From Saccharopolyspora thermophila (lineage in GTDB: Bacteria > Actinomycetota > Actinomycetes > Mycobacteriales > Pseudonocardiaceae): 64,000 bases of DNA. The stretch lies in NCBI RefSeq assembly GCF_014646075.1, contig NZ_BMMT01000020.1, forward strand, positions 1 through 64,000, in the 5' to 3' direction. A program made the position numbers and the translations under genes. The number at the start of each line of letters is the position of its first letter. Position 1 is the first letter of the stretch. Below, piece after piece: positions 19,146 through 30,183 of this stretch. The notes under the pieces are model-generated. The model made no database searches. It saw only the letters and a list, made by a program, of their open reading frames with translations, and was not told where the DNA came from.

Positions 19146-22100
19146 ATGCCGGGGCCTGAGCAGACCGCGGTCGAGGGGCTGACCGCCGCGCAGTCCGGGA
19201 TCTGGTTCGCGCAGCAGCTGGACCGGACGAACCCGATCTTCAACACCGCCGAGTACGTCGAGATCCGCGGGCCGGTCGACCCCGACCGGTTCGCCGCCGC
19301 GCTGCGCCGGGTGGTCGACGAGGCCGAGGCACTGCGGGTGCGGATCGTCGACGACGGCGAACCGCGCCAGGTCGTCGGCCCGCCACCGCAGTTCGACCTG
19401 CCGGTGGTGGACTGCACGGCCGCGCCCGACCCGGCCGCGCGGGCCCTCGACTGGATGCACGCCGACCTGCGCCAACCGGTCGACCCGGTACGCGGCCCGC
19501 TGTGGCATGCCGCGCTGTTCAAGCTCGACGACCAACGCTGGTGGTGGTACCAGCGGATTCACCACATCGCCATCGACGGCTACGGCTTCGCCATCCTCAT
19601 CAGGCGCGTCGCCGAGATCTACACCGACCCGGGCGCCGGGCCGTCACCGTTCGAACCGCTGGCGTCGCTGCTGGCCGAGGAACGCCGGTACCGTGCGTCC
19701 GAGAAGTTCGCCCGTGACGCGGAGTTCTGGCGCAAGCGGTTCGCCGACCGGCCGGACGTCGTCTCGCTGGCCGCGGGGCGGCAGCCGTCGGCGCACATCT
19801 TCCGGCGGCAGACCGGAGAACTGGACCGCGCCACCGCGGAGGCGCTCGCCGCCGCGGGCGCGGAGGGCCGCACCATCTGGACGGACGCACTGATCGCCGC
19901 GTTCGCCGCCTACCTGCACCGGATGACCGGCGCCACCGACGTGGTGCTCGGGCTGCCGGTGATGGGTCGCCTCGGGTCCGCCGCGCTGCGGGTGCCCGGC
20001 ATGGTCGTCAACGTGCTGCCACTGCGGCTGCGGATCACGCCCACCACCCCCCGCGCGGAGCTGGTCGCACAGGTGGCGCGAACCGTTCGCGAGCTGCGCC
20101 GGCACCAGCACTACCGCAGCGAGGACCTGCGCCGCGACCTGCGGCTGCTCGGTTCGGACCGGCCGCTGTTCGGGCCCATGGTCAACATCAAGTCCTTCGA
20201 CTACGACCTGCGCTTCGGCGAAAGCCCGGCGAGCGTGCACAACCTGGCCGCCGGGCCGGTCGACGACCTCACCCTCGCCGTCTACACCGGAGACGAACCG
20301 CGCCTGGAGTTCGACGCCAACCCGGACCGCTACTCCGAGTCGGAGCTGACCGGGCACCGCGAGCGTTTCCAGCGGTTCCTGCGCGCCTTCGGCGCCTGCG
20401 GCGGGCAGACCCCGGTGGGCGTCATCGACCTGCTGTCGCCGGAGGAGCGCCACCGTGTCCTGCATGAGTGGAACGCGCCGATTCCCGGTGTGCAGCCGCC
20501 ACCGGACACCACCCTGCCGCAGCTGTTCGAGGAGCAGGCCGCGCGCACCCCGGATGCCGTCGCGGTCACCTTCGGCGAGCAGCACCTGACCTACGAGCAG
20601 CTGGACGTCGCCGCCAACCGGTTGGCGCACCACCTGATCGACCACGGCGTCGGGCCGGAGCAGCTGGTGGCGCTGGCGCTGCCGCGCGGCGTCGAGCTCG
20701 TCGTGGCGCTGCTGGCCGTGCTCAAGGCCGGAGCCGCGTACCTGCCGCTGGACCCCGGTCACCCGGCCGAGCGGATCGCCTACGTGGTCGGCGACGCCCG
20801 GCCGACCGTGCTGATCAGCGACACCGCGCACGCCGGTGGCCTGCCCGACGGCATCACCCGCGTCCTGCTGGACGACCCTGCCGACGTGGCCGCCATCGCC
20901 CGGCACTCGCCGCGCGACCCGCGGCCGGGCGAGCGCGGGCCGCTCAGCCCCGAGCACGCCGCCTACGTCATCTACACGTCCGGCTCCACCGGGCAACCCA
21001 AGGGCGTGACCATCGCGCACCGCAACGTGGTGCGCCTGTTCACCGCCACCGACCCGTGGTTCGGCTTTCGCGCCGACGACGTCTGGACCCTGTTCCACTC
21101 CTACGCCTTCGACTTCTCGGTGTGGGAGCTGTGGGGCGCGCTGCTGCACGGCGGCCGGCTGGTCGTGGTCCCGCACGAGGTCAGCCGGTCCCCGCGGGAG
21201 TTCCTGCGGCTGCTGGCGCGCGAGCGGGTCACCGTGCTCAACCAGACCCCGTCGGCGTTCTACCAGCTCATCCAGGCCGACCGGGAGGAACCGGACACCG
21301 AGCTGGCGCTGCGCTACGTGATCTTCGGCGGCGAGGCGCTGGAACCGTCCAGATTGGACGACTGGTACGCGCGGCACCCGCGGACACCGAAGTTGGTCAA
21401 CATGTACGGGATCACCGAGACCACGGTGCACGTGTCCTGTGCGGAGCTCGACGCGGACGTGGCCGCTCGCCGGGACGGCAGCGTCATCGGCCGCGCCATC
21501 CCCGACCTGCGCGTCTACCTGCTGGACCCGATGCTGCAACCGGTGCCGCCGGGCGTGGTGGGGGAGCTGTACGTGGCCGGGGAGGGGCTGGCGCGCGGGT
21601 ACCTCGGCCGCCGCGGCCTCACCGCGCAGCGGTTCGTGGCCGACCCGCACGGCGAACCCGGCACGCGGATGTACCGCTCCGGGGACCTGGGGCGGTGGCG
21701 GCCGGACGGCACCATCGAGTTCGTCGGCCGGGCCGACCAGCAGGTCAAGGTGCGGGGTCACCGCATCGAACTCGGCGAGATCGAGGCGCACCTCGTCGCG
21801 CACCCGGACGTTCGGCAGGCCGCCGTCGTGGTGCGCGAGGACACCCCCGGCGACCAGCGCCTGGTCGGCTACCACACGGGCGCGGCCGACGCCGAGCGGC
21901 TGCGCGCCTTCCTGACCGACCGGCTGCCGGCGTACATGGTGCCGTCGGCCTTCGTGCCGGTCGACGAGATCCCGTTGACGGCCAACGGGAAACTGGACCG
22001 CGACGCGCTGCCCACGCCGACGTTCACCGGCGGTGGCCGCCCGCCCCGCAACCGGGTCGAGGAGGTGCTGTGCCGGTTGTTCGCCGAGGTTCTGGGCGTG

Positions 22101-25100
22101 CCGGACGTCGGCGTCGACGACGGGTTCTTCGACCTCGGCGGGCACTCGCTGCTGGGCGCCCGGCTGCTGTCCCGGGTGCGCATCGAACTGGGGGCGGAGC
22201 TGACCATCCGGGCCCTGTTCGACCACCCGACCGTCGAGGGGCTCGCCGAGCAGCTGGGCGGGCGGGCGCGGCGACCGGAACTGCGCCCGGTGCCCCGGCC
22301 GGAACGAGTCCCGCTCTCGTTCGGGCAGCAGCGGCTGTGGTTCCTCAACCGGCTGGAGGGGCCCAGCGCGACCTACAACCTGCCGCTGGTGCTGCGGATG
22401 ACCGGCGAGCTGGACGTGGCGGCGCTGCGCGCGGCGATCGGGGACGTGGTGCGGCGGCACGAGAGCCTGCGCACCGTCTTCCCCGACGAACTCGGCGAAC
22501 CGCGGCAGGAAGTCCTCGACACCGCACCGGAACTCGCCGTGCACCAGGTGTCCGATGTGGATGCCGCGGTGGCCCAGGAGGCCGCGCGCGGGTTCGACCT
22601 GGCACGGGAACTCCCCCTGCGCACCGTCCTGTTCGAGGCCGGCGACGAGCACGTGCTGCTGGTGCTGCTGCACCACATCGCCGCGGATGAGTGGTCGATC
22701 CGGCCGCTGGTGCGCGACCTGTCGACGGCCTACGCGGCCCGGCTCGCCGGGACCGCACCGGACTGGGCCGACCTGCCCGTCCAGTACGTCGACTACGCGC
22801 TGTGGCAGCACGACCTGCTCGGCGACGAGTCCGACGCGGCCGGGTTGGCGGCGCGGCAACTGGACTTCTGGCGGCGGGCCCTGGCCGACCTGCCCGACCA
22901 GCTGGAACTCCCCACCGACTTCCCGCGCCCGGCGGTGTCCACGCACCGCGGCGACGCCGTGCGGTTCGACCTCGACCCGGTCCTGCACCAGCGACTGCGG
23001 GAGCTGGCCGGGCGACATCGGGCCAGCGTGTTCATGGTGCTGCAGGCCGGGCTGGCGGCACTGCTGACCCGGCTGGGCGCGGGCACCGACATCCCGATCG
23101 GCTCGCCCGTCGCCGGTCGCGGCGACACCGCCCTCGATGACCTGGTGGGCTTCTTCGTCAACAGCCTGGTGCTGCGCACCGACACCTCCGGGCAGCCGAG
23201 CTTCGCCGAGCTGCTCGACCGGGTGCGACAGGTGGACCTGGCGGCCTTCGACAACGCCGAGCTGCCCTTCGAACGGCTGGCCGAGGTGCTCAACCCGGCC
23301 CGGTCGCTGTCCCGGCACCCGCTGTTCCAGGTGATGCTGGCGTACTGGGGCGCCGCCGAGGCGGTCACCGCCGATCTCCCCGGACTGACCACCACAGTGG
23401 ACACCGCGGATGCCGGGGCAGCCAAGTTCGACCTGGCGTTGAGCCTGCACGAGCGCCCCGACGGCGGCGTCGACGGGCTGCTGCAGTACAGCACCGACCT
23501 GTTCACCCGCGCGACCGCCGCGGACCTCGCCGCCTGGTACGTCCGGCTGCTCACCGCGGCGGCGGCCGACCCGGGCACCCCGATCACCCTGCTGGACGTA
23601 CTGGGCGAGCAGACCCGGCGGCGGGTGCTGGACTGGGGCGACGCCGCCGGGGACGTGGCGCCCGCCGGGACGTTCCCCGAGCTGTTCGCCGCGCGGGTCG
23701 CCGAGGACCCGGACAAGGTCGCGCTGGTCTTCGAGGACGTCGAGCTCAGCTACCGCGAACTCGACCGGCGGGTGACCGCGCTGGCGCGGCTGCTCGTCGA
23801 GCGCGGCGTCCGCCCCGGTGATGTCGTCGGTGTACTGCTGCCGCGCTCTGCGGACCTGATCGTCGGGTTGCTGGCCGCGATGACCGCGGGGGCCGCCTAC
23901 CTCGCGCTGGACCCCCAGTACCCGGTGGAACGGCTGCGGCACATGGTCACCGACGCGGCACCGCGGCTGGTGGTCACCGACGATCCCGGCATCGACCTGC
24001 CCACGACCCTGGTGAGCTGCCACGACAGCCCGGACGGCGACGCGGAGCTGCCGCTGCCGGGGCTGGACGACCCCGCCTACGTGATCTACACGTCCGGGTC
24101 GACCGGCACGCCCAAGGGCGTCGTGGTGCCGCACCGGGGCATCGGCAAGCTGCTGGCCACCCAGGCCCGGCGGGTCGGCATCACCGCCGGCAGCCGCGTG
24201 CTGCAGTTCGCCTCGCCCAGCTTCGACGTGGCGTTCTGGGAGATCTGCATGGGCCTGCTCAGCGGCGGCACGCTGGTCGTGGTGCCCGCCGACCGGCGGG
24301 TGCCGGGCGAGCCGTTGGCCGAGTACGCCCGCCGGCACCGCGTGACGCACCTGGCGATCGGGCCGTCGATGCTGGGCATGTTCCCGCCCGGCACCGAACT
24401 GCCGCCCGACGCGACGCTGCTGTGCGGCGCGGAGAAGGTGCCCGCGGACCTGGTGCTGCGTTTCGCCCGCGGGCGGCGGATGCTCAACTGCTACGGCCCG
24501 ACCGAGGCCACGGTCAACACCACGCTGTGGGACTGCGACCCGGACGCCGTCGGCAGCTCGGTCCCGATCGGCGTGCCCGACCCGGGTGCGCGGCTGTACG
24601 TGCTGGACCAGGCGTTACAGCCGGTCCCGCCCGGCGTGGTGGGCGAGCTGTACGTGTCGGGCCTTGGCCTGGCGCACGGCTACCTGAACCGGCCGGGCCT
24701 GACCGCCGAGCGGTTCGTGGCCGACCCGTTCGGCCCGCCCGGCTCCCGCATGTACCGCACCGGAGACCTGGTGCGCTGGCGCCGCGACGGCGTGCTGGAC
24801 TTCGCCGGACGCGCCGACGAGCAGGTCAAGGTGCGGGGTTTCCGCATCGAGCTCGGCGAGGTGGAGGCGGTGCTGGCCCGGCACCCCGACGTCGCGCAGG
24901 TCGCGGCCGTGGTGCGCGAGGACACCCCCGGCGACCGGCGCCTGGTCGCCTACGTCGTGGGTGATGGCGACGCCGCCGGGCTGCGGCGGCACATGGCGGA
25001 GTCGCTGCCGGACCACATGGTGCCCGCGGCCGTGGTGTTCGTCGACGCCCTGCCGCTGATGCCCAACGGCAAGCTCGACCGGCACGCGCTGCCCGCACCG

Positions 25101-26150
25101 GACCTCAGCGAAGCGGTCGGCGGCGCGATGCCGCGCAACCCCACCGAGGAGATCCTGTGTGGCCTGTTCGCCGAGGTCCTCGGCCTGCCGCGGGTCGGCG
25201 TGCACGACAGCTTCTTCGACCTGGGCGGGCACTCCCTGCTGGCGGCCAGGCTCATCGGCCGCATCCACGACGCGCTCGGGCTGCGGGTCAACGTCGGCAG
25301 CCTGTTCGCCGCACCCACCCCGGCCGGGCTCGCCGAGCGGCTGACCAGCTGCGGCGGCAGCCGGGACGCGCTGGACATCCTCCTGCCGCTGCGTACGGAA
25401 GGCAGCAGGGAGCCGCTGTTCTGCGTGCACCCCGCGGCGGGGCTCGCCTGGCCGTTCGCCGGGCTGCTCAGGCACATCGACGCCGAACGCCCGATCTACG
25501 GTGTCCAGTCGCGCGGGCTGGCCGAACCGGCGCCGGTGGCCGCGAGCCTGCACGAGATGGCCGCCGAGTACCTGGAGCACATCCGGCGGGTGCAGCCGCA
25601 CGGCCCGTACCACTTCCTCGGGTGGTCCTTCGGCGGTGTCGTCGCGCACGAGATGAGCACCCAGCTGCAGGCGCAGGGCGAGGAGGTGCGCTTGTTGTGC
25701 ATGCTCGACTCCTACCCGAAGGACGTGTGGGACGAGCTGCCGACCGAGCAGGAGGCCCTCGCAGCGCTGCTGTACATGGCCGGCCACGACCTCGCCGAGC
25801 TGGGCGACGGGCCGCTGACCAGAGCGGACGTGATGGCGGTGCTGTCCGCGGAGGGCAGCGCCCTGGCGAACCTGGAGGAGCACACCGTCACCGCGATCAT
25901 CGACAACTTCGTCAACTGTGCCGTGCTGGAGAACCAGGCCGACCACGACAAGTTCCGCGGCGACGTGCTGTTCTTCACCGCCACGGTCAACCCGGCGAAG
26001 GACTCGCTGTCCGCCCGGATGTGGCAGCCCTACGTCGACGGGACGGTGCGCAACCACGACATCGCCTGTGAGCACAAGGACATGACGCAGCGCGGCCCGC
26101 TCGCCGAGATCGCCGCGATCGTCGACCGCGAGCTGCGCGCGGCGACGTGA
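19146..26150 (+). CDS. Dimodular siderophore NRPS (C-A-T-C-A-T-TE)
   Basis: A 2334-aa synthetase. Approximate residues: C1 10-430 (HHIAIDGYG), A1 455-960 ([12 protein letters not shown]), T1 970-1035 (DLGGHSLLG), C2 1050-1490 (HHIAADEWS), A2 1505-1980 ([12 protein letters not shown]), T2 1993-2060 (DLGGHSLLA), TE 2080-2330 (GWSFGG, catalytic Ser). The A1 pocket read from the sequence is D-F-W-N-I-G-M-V-H-K, the known threonine code. The A2 pocket reads D-V-W-A-L-G-C-V-N-K, which I cannot assign. Its L, G, N and K agree with hydroxyornithine pockets, which would fit the neighbouring N-monooxygenase. The leading C domain and EntF-like TE suggest iterative use or an upstream acyl donor. ATG 19146 has a ggggag site; TTG 19125 overlaps the iron box. 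Followed by MbtH and an exporter. Confidence 0.94.
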   Translation: MPGPEQTAVEGLTAAQSGIWFAQQLDRTNPIFNTAEYVEIRGPVDPDRFAAALRRVVDEAEALRVRIVDDGEPRQVVGPPPQFDLPVVDCTAAPDPAARALDWMHADLRQPVDPVRGPLWHAALFKLDDQRWWWYQRIHHIAIDGYGFAILIRRVAEIYTDPGAGPSPFEPLASLLAEERRYRASEKFARDAEFWRKRFADRPDVVSLAAGRQPSAHIFRRQTGELDRATAEALAAAGAEGRTIWTDALIAAFAAYLHRMTGATDVVLGLPVMGRLGSAALRVPGMVVNVLPLRLRITPTTPRAELVAQVARTVRELRRHQHYRSEDLRRDLRLLGSDRPLFGPMVNIKSFDYDLRFGESPASVHNLAAGPVDDLTLAVYTGDEPRLEFDANPDRYSESELTGHRERFQRFLRAFGACGGQTPVGVIDLLSPEERHRVLHEWNAPIPGVQPPPDTTLPQLFEEQAARTPDAVAVTFGEQHLTYEQLDVAANRLAHHLIDHGVGPEQLVALALPRGVELVVALLAVLKAGAAYLPLDPGHPAERIAYVVGDARPTVLISDTAHAGGLPDGITRVLLDDPADVAAIARHSPRDPRPGERGPLSPEHAAYVIYTSGSTGQPKGVTIAHRNVVRLFTATDPWFGFRADDVWTLFHSYAFDFSVWELWGALLHGGRLVVVPHEVSRSPREFLRLLARERVTVLNQTPSAFYQLIQADREEPDTELALRYVIFGGEALEPSRLDDWYARHPRTPKLVNMYGITETTVHVSCAELDADVAARRDGSVIGRAIPDLRVYLLDPMLQPVPPGVVGELYVAGEGLARGYLGRRGLTAQRFVADPHGEPGTRMYRSGDLGRWRPDGTIEFVGRADQQVKVRGHRIELGEIEAHLVAHPDVRQAAVVVREDTPGDQRLVGYHTGAADAERLRAFLTDRLPAYMVPSAFVPVDEIPLTANGKLDRDALPTPTFTGGGRPPRNRVEEVLCRLFAEVLGVPDVGVDDGFFDLGGHSLLGARLLSRVRIELGAELTIRALFDHPTVEGLAEQLGGRARRPELRPVPRPERVPLSFGQQRLWFLNRLEGPSATYNLPLVLRMTGELDVAALRAAIGDVVRRHESLRTVFPDELGEPRQEVLDTAPELAVHQVSDVDAAVAQEAARGFDLARELPLRTVLFEAGDEHVLLVLLHHIAADEWSIRPLVRDLSTAYAARLAGTAPDWADLPVQYVDYALWQHDLLGDESDAAGLAARQLDFWRRALADLPDQLELPTDFPRPAVSTHRGDAVRFDLDPVLHQRLRELAGRHRASVFMVLQAGLAALLTRLGAGTDIPIGSPVAGRGDTALDDLVGFFVNSLVLRTDTSGQPSFAELLDRVRQVDLAAFDNAELPFERLAEVLNPARSLSRHPLFQVMLAYWGAAEAVTADLPGLTTTVDTADAGAAKFDLALSLHERPDGGVDGLLQYSTDLFTRATAADLAAWYVRLLTAAAADPGTPITLLDVLGEQTRRRVLDWGDAAGDVAPAGTFPELFAARVAEDPDKVALVFEDVELSYRELDRRVTALARLLVERGVRPGDVVGVLLPRSADLIVGLLAAMTAGAAYLALDPQYPVERLRHMVTDAAPRLVVTDDPGIDLPTTLVSCHDSPDGDAELPLPGLDDPAYVIYTSGSTGTPKGVVVPHRGIGKLLATQARRVGITAGSRVLQFASPSFDVAFWEICMGLLSGGTLVVVPADRRVPGEPLAEYARRHRVTHLAIGPSMLGMFPPGTELPPDATLLCGAEKVPADLVLRFARGRRMLNCYGPTEATVNTTLWDCDPDAVGSSVPIGVPDPGARLYVLDQALQPVPPGVVGELYVSGLGLAHGYLNRPGLTAERFVADPFGPPGSRMYRTGDLVRWRRDGVLDFAGRADEQVKVRGFRIELGEVEAVLARHPDVAQVAAVVREDTPGDRRLVAYVVGDGDAAGLRRHMAESLPDHMVPAAVVFVDALPLMPNGKLDRHALPAPDLSEAVGGAMPRNPTEEILCGLFAEVLGLPRVGVHDSFFDLGGHSLLAARLIGRIHDALGLRVNVGSLFAAPTPAGLAERLTSCGGSRDALDILLPLRTEGSREPLFCVHPAAGLAWPFAGLLRHIDAERPIYGVQSRGLAEPAPVAASLHEMAAEYLEHIRRVQPHGPYHFLGWSFGGVVAHEMSTQLQAQGEEVRLLCMLDSYPKDVWDELPTEQEALAALLYMAGHDLAELGDGPLTRADVMAVLSAEGSALANLEEHTVTAIIDNFVNCAVLENQADHDKFRGDVLFFTATVNPAKDSLSARMWQPYVDGTVRNHDIACEHKDMTQRGPLAEIAAIVDRELRAAT

Positions 26151-26248
26151 TTGGAGTCGTTCCCCCGGGGACGTCACGGTCCTCGAGGAATCGCGTCCGC
26201 CACGGAGAGGGGTTGCGCCAGGGTTGCGCGTCGAGATGAAGGAGGACC

Positions 26249-26437
26249 ATGACCAACCCGTTCGAGGATCCTGACGGCGAGTACTACGCGCTGATCAACG
26301 AGCAGGACCAGTACTCGCTGTGGCCCGCGGTGATCCCGGTGCCCGCCGGGTGGACCGTCGCGCACGGGCCGACGGATCGGCAGTCCTGTGTGGACCACAT
26401 CGAGTCGAACTGGACCGACATGCGGCCCGCGCGCTGA
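26249..26437 (+). CDS. mbtH: MbtH-like protein
   Basis: MbtH proteins bind NRPS adenylation domains and are often needed for their solubility and activity. This 62-aa protein carries the family residues in order: NPFEDPDGEYYALINEQDQYSLWP, then IPVPAGWTV and the C-terminal SCVDHIESNWTDMRP. The ATG follows a perfect aaggagga site. It lies about 100 nt after the NRPS stop and overlaps the exporter start by one base, so it probably assists both A domains of the adjacent NRPS. Confidence 0.97.
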   Translation: MTNPFEDPDGEYYALINEQDQYSLWPAVIPVPAGWTVAHGPTDRQSCVDHIESNWTDMRPAR

Positions 26438-27828
26438 TGGTGGTGCCGGCGAAGCGACGGGCGGACCCGCGAAGCGCGGTGTGTGTCTGCTACGTCGCGG
26501 CGATGTTCATGAACGGCATGGACGCCACGATCGTCACCGTGGCGCTGCCCGCCATCGGCGCGGAGTTCGGCGTGCCGCCCAGCGCGACGTCCGCGGTCAA
26601 CGTCGGCTACCTGGTCAGTCTGGCGGCGTGCATCCCGATCTCCGGCTGGTTGGGCGACCGCTTCGGCACCAAACGCGTGTTCCTCGGCGCCTTCGGGCTC
26701 TTCGTGCTCGCCTCGGCGCTGTGCGGCCTGGCCGCTGACCTGGCGCAGCTGACGCTGGCGCGGGTGCTGCAGGGCGTTGGTGGCGGGGTGATGAGCCCGG
26801 TGGCGCTGACCATGCTGTTCCGCGCCTACCCGCCGCAGGAGCGCATCCGGCTGACCCGCGTGCTGGTGCTGCCCACCGCCGTGGCGCCCGCGCTCGGGCC
26901 GGTGCTGGGCGGGTTCCTCGTCGAGCACCTCACCTGGCGCTGGGGCTTCTCCGTCAACCTCCCGGTCGGGGTGGCCGCGCTGCTGTTCGGCGCGCTGCTG
27001 CTGGCTGAGCACGTGGAGTCCCGTGGGAAACCGTTCGACCTGCTGGGTTTCGCGCTCGCCGCGCCCGGGCTCGGGCTGGTGATGTACGCGCTGGAGGCGG
27101 TCGCGCAGACCGGGCCCGCCTCGCCGCACTGCTGGGCCTCCGGCGCCGCCGGCCTGGGGTGCCTGGCCGCCCTGGTGCGGACCCAGTTGCGGTCCGCACT
27201 ACCGATGCTGGAACTACGGTTGTTCGGCGATCCGGAGTTCCGGCGCGGCAGCCTGATCCTGTTCACCTGCGTCGCCGGATTCCTCGGCACGCTCTACGGG
27301 TTCACCCTGATGTTCCAGTCGGAGCTGGGCGCGTCCGCGTGGGAGACCGGGCTGGTGACGCTGCCGAAGGCGTTCGGGCTGATGATCGCCTCGCAACTTC
27401 TCGCCTGGGCGCACCGCACGCTGGGGCCGCGGGTGCTCGTGGCGACCGCGATGCTCGGCGCCGCCACGTCGTTCGCGCTGATGAACGCCATCGGCCCCGG
27501 TGACCTGTGGCTGGCTGCGGGCGTCCAGCTGGCGTCCGGGTTCTTCGTCGGCGCGGCCTCGGCGGAACTGCAGGTCGTCGCCTTCGCCACGATCGGCTCG
27601 GCGGCCACCGGCGCGGCCGCCACGCTGTTCAACGTCCAGCGGCAGGTCGGTTCGGCGCTGGGCGTGGCGATCACCGCGGGCGTGCTGGCCGGGCTCGGCC
27701 CCGGCCTCGGGGCCTACCACGCCGCGATGCTGGTGTCGGCCGGATTCGCGCTGGTCGGTGCGGTTCTCGCGCTGCGGGTCGGGGATTCCCGTGTCCCGGC
27801 ACGGCAAACGGCCGTCGCCCGGGGATGA
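26437..27828 (+). CDS. MFS exporter, probable siderophore efflux
   Basis: A 463-aa DHA2/EmrB-like major facilitator with about 12-14 membrane helices. It shows the MFS motif A region GWLGDRFGTKRVF, motif C-like LPTAVAPALGPVLGGFL, and the opening NGMDATIVTVALPAIGAEF typical of drug-proton antiporters. Its ATG overlaps the MbtH stop (TGATG), so translation is coupled to the NRPS operon. The role of exporting the finished siderophore is inferred from that linkage. Confidence 0.9.
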   Translation: MVVPAKRRADPRSAVCVCYVAAMFMNGMDATIVTVALPAIGAEFGVPPSATSAVNVGYLVSLAACIPISGWLGDRFGTKRVFLGAFGLFVLASALCGLAADLAQLTLARVLQGVGGGVMSPVALTMLFRAYPPQERIRLTRVLVLPTAVAPALGPVLGGFLVEHLTWRWGFSVNLPVGVAALLFGALLLAEHVESRGKPFDLLGFALAAPGLGLVMYALEAVAQTGPASPHCWASGAAGLGCLAALVRTQLRSALPMLELRLFGDPEFRRGSLILFTCVAGFLGTLYGFTLMFQSELGASAWETGLVTLPKAFGLMIASQLLAWAHRTLGPRVLVATAMLGAATSFALMNAIGPGDLWLAAGVQLASGFFVGAASAELQVVAFATIGSAATGAAATLFNVQRQVGSALGVAITAGVLAGLGPGLGAYHAAMLVSAGFALVGAVLALRVGDSRVPARQTAVARG

Positions 27829-27866
27829 GAGATCTGAGCCACCGCGGGGCAGACAAGGTCCACTTC

Positions 27867-27885
27867 TTTGGTTAGGCTAGCCTTA
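27867..27885 (+). promoter_or_regulatory. Iron box upstream of siderophore-interacting protein gene
   Basis: tttggttaggctagcctta matches 16 of 19 consensus positions. It lies 34 nt before the GTG start and sets off a second iron-regulated transcript. Confidence 0.88.
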
Positions 27886-27918
27886 ACTGGCAGGATCGGC
27901 AGGGAGGAACGCAGCGCC

Positions 27919-28728
27919 GTGGCACCGCACAACCGCCCCCCGGCACGCGACCTGCAGGTCCTGCGCACGGCCGAACTGAGCCCCTCCATGCGGCGCGTCA
28001 CCCTCGGCGGCGAGGAGCTGGCGGGCTTCCTGGACGAGCACACCGGCCCCAACATCAAGATCTTCGTGCCTCAGCGCCACCAGCGACGCCCGGTGCTGCC
28101 GGTGCTCGACCGCGAAACCGGGCGCTACCAGTGGCCGGAGCCGCACGAGCGGCCCACCATGCGCACCTACACGGTCCGCCGCTACGACGAGGCCTGCGGC
28201 GAACTCGACGTGGACTTCGTGCTGCACGAGCACGGCGTGGCCGCCACCTGGGCGCGGCACGCCCGCCCCGGCGACCACCTCGGCGTGATGGGCCCCGGCG
28301 GCCGGACCCCACGGCCCGCCGACTGGTACCTGCTGGTCGGCGACGAGACCGCGCTGCCCGCGATTTCCGCCATCGTCGAGGGACTGCCGCCCACCGCGCG
28401 CGGACAGGTGTTCGTGGAGGTCGGCGACGCCGCGGACCAGCTGGACATCACCGCCCCGCCGGACCTGCGGTGGACCTGGCTGCACCGGGACGGCGTCCCG
28501 GCCGGGCACTCCCGGCAGCTGGTGGACGCCGTCCGGGAGCTGGTTATTCCGTCCGATGTGGACGTATTCGCGTGGGTGGCCGGCGAATCCGGTGTGGTCC
28601 GCGGCATCCGCCGCCACCTGCGCGACGACCGCGGGCTGGACGCGAGCTCCGTGCTCGCCATCGGCTACTGGAAGCACGGCATGGCCGAAACCGAGTACCA
28701 CGACAGGCACAACCACGACCGGGACTGA
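27919..28728 (+). CDS. Siderophore-interacting protein (FAD ferric reductase)
   Basis: This ViuB/YqjH-type flavoprotein (269 aa) would release iron from the imported ferric siderophore by reduction. The FAD-binding segment RTYTVRRYDEACGELDVDFVLHEHGVAATWA and the NAD(P)H-binding region WYLLVGDETALPAISAIVEGL are the classic SIP motifs. The C-terminal GYWKHGMAE loop is also conserved. GTG 27919 has agggagg upstream; a TTG further left would overlap the iron box. It starts 90 nt after the exporter gene but has its own iron box. The SidA gene follows after 92 nt. Confidence 0.93.
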   Translation: MAPHNRPPARDLQVLRTAELSPSMRRVTLGGEELAGFLDEHTGPNIKIFVPQRHQRRPVLPVLDRETGRYQWPEPHERPTMRTYTVRRYDEACGELDVDFVLHEHGVAATWARHARPGDHLGVMGPGGRTPRPADWYLLVGDETALPAISAIVEGLPPTARGQVFVEVGDAADQLDITAPPDLRWTWLHRDGVPAGHSRQLVDAVRELVIPSDVDVFAWVAGESGVVRGIRRHLRDDRGLDASSVLAIGYWKHGMAETEYHDRHNHDRD

Positions 28729-28820
28729 GGCGGACCGGTCCCGTGCCGGCGCAACCGGTCGGGGCCGCCGGGAAATCCGCGTGCCCGCACCACGGGGCAC
28801 CGGTGAGGTGAGGGGACAAC

Positions 28821-30122
28821 GTGGCAGCGATCGACGAGCAGGGCCCCGTGCACGACATCCTGGGCGTCGGCTTCGGCCCGTCCAACCTGGCGCTGGCCAT
28901 CGCGGTCGAGGAGCACAACCGCTCGGCGGCCGGGTCCGACCGGCTCGACGCGGTGTTCTTCGAACGGCAGGCGCGCTTCGGCTGGCATCGCGGCATGCTG
29001 ATCGAGGGCGCCACCATGCAGGTGTCGTTCCTCAAGGACCTGGTCACCCTGCGCAACCCGGCCAGCGACTTCTCCTTCCTGTCGTACCTGCACGCGCGGG
29101 GGCGGCTGGTCGATTTCATCAACCACAAGACGATGTTCCCGAGCCGCGTGGAGTACCACGACTATCTGGAGTGGGCCGCGGACCGGGTGGCCGACGCCGT
29201 GCACTACGACTCCGAGGTCGTCGACGTGCACTCCGCGGGCGGGCACTTCGAGGTGGCGGTGCGGCACGGCGGGCGGCTGGCGGTGCACCGCGCCCGCAAC
29301 GTGGTCGTCGCGGTCGGCCTGGAGGCGAGCCTGCCGGACGGCGCCGAGCTGGGCGACCGGGTGTGGCACAACCTGGACCTGCTGCACCGGGCCGGCGAAC
29401 TGGACACCCCGCCGCGGCGCTGCGTCGTCGTCGGCGCCGGGCAGAGTGCCGCCGAGGCCGTCGACTACCTGCATCGCACCTTCCCCGACGCCGAGGTCTG
29501 CTCGGTGTTCACCCGCTACGGGTTCAGTCCCGCCGACGACAGCCCGTTCGCCAACCGGATCTTCGACCCGCAGGCGGTGGACGAGTTCTACGCGGCCTCC
29601 CCGGAGGTGCGCCGCGACCTGATGACCTACCACCGCAACACCAACTACTCGGTGGTCGACCTCGACCTCATCGAGCAGCTCTACGCCCGCGCCTACCAGG
29701 AGAAGGTCCAGGGACGGCAGCGGCTACGGTTCCTGCACGCCTCCCGTGTCGTGGACGTCACCACCCGCGCCGACGGCGCCACCGCGACCGTGGAGTTCCT
29801 GCCGACCGGCGAGCGGACCGAACTGGACGCCGACGTGCTGGTGTACGCCACGGGCTGCCGGCCCCGCGACCCGTTCCGGCTGCTGGGCGAGACGGCGCGG
29901 TGCTGCGCCCGCGACGAGCGCGGCCTGCTCCAGGTGGAGCGCGACTACCGGGTCCGCACCACCGAGGACCTGCCGGGCGCGATCTACCTGCAGGGCGGCA
30001 CCGAGCACACGCACGGGCTCACCTCGTCCCTGCTGTCCAACGGCGCGGTGCGCGCGGGCGAGATCCGCGACTCGATCCTCGCGCGCCGCCGGGCACCCGC
30101 CTACGCCCTCACCCGTGGCTGA
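28821..30122 (+). CDS. SidA-type L-ornithine/L-lysine N-monooxygenase
   Basis: This FAD- and NADPH-dependent enzyme hydroxylates the side-chain amine of ornithine or lysine, the first step to a hydroxamate. The 433-aa protein has the FAD motif GVGFGPSNLALAIAV, the substrate segment FLKDLVTLRNP, the NADPH motif VVVGAGQSAAEAVDYL and the C-terminal ATGCRP. The FLKDLVTLRNP form resembles ornithine (PvdA/SidA) more than lysine (IucD) enzymes, so N5-ornithine is preferred but not proven. GTG 28821 follows gaggtgagggg. With the acetyltransferase it would supply an N-acyl-N-hydroxy residue to the NRPS. Confidence 0.94.
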   Translation: MAAIDEQGPVHDILGVGFGPSNLALAIAVEEHNRSAAGSDRLDAVFFERQARFGWHRGMLIEGATMQVSFLKDLVTLRNPASDFSFLSYLHARGRLVDFINHKTMFPSRVEYHDYLEWAADRVADAVHYDSEVVDVHSAGGHFEVAVRHGGRLAVHRARNVVVAVGLEASLPDGAELGDRVWHNLDLLHRAGELDTPPRRCVVVGAGQSAAEAVDYLHRTFPDAEVCSVFTRYGFSPADDSPFANRIFDPQAVDEFYAASPEVRRDLMTYHRNTNYSVVDLDLIEQLYARAYQEKVQGRQRLRFLHASRVVDVTTRADGATATVEFLPTGERTELDADVLVYATGCRPRDPFRLLGETARCCARDERGLLQVERDYRVRTTEDLPGAIYLQGGTEHTHGLTSSLLSNGAVRAGEIRDSILARRRAPAYALTRG

Positions 30123-30183
30123 GCGGCTGTAACCACGCGCACAGCAGGGAACAACATCGGCGTCACCGCGGTTGCAGCCGACG

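Noticed and set aside
19644..24350. A 1568-codon open frame on the minus strand through the NRPS gene
   Set aside because: It is the antisense mirror of a strongly codon-biased gene; composition is Val/Gly/Arg/His-rich with no domain, and the plus strand has complete NRPS motifs.
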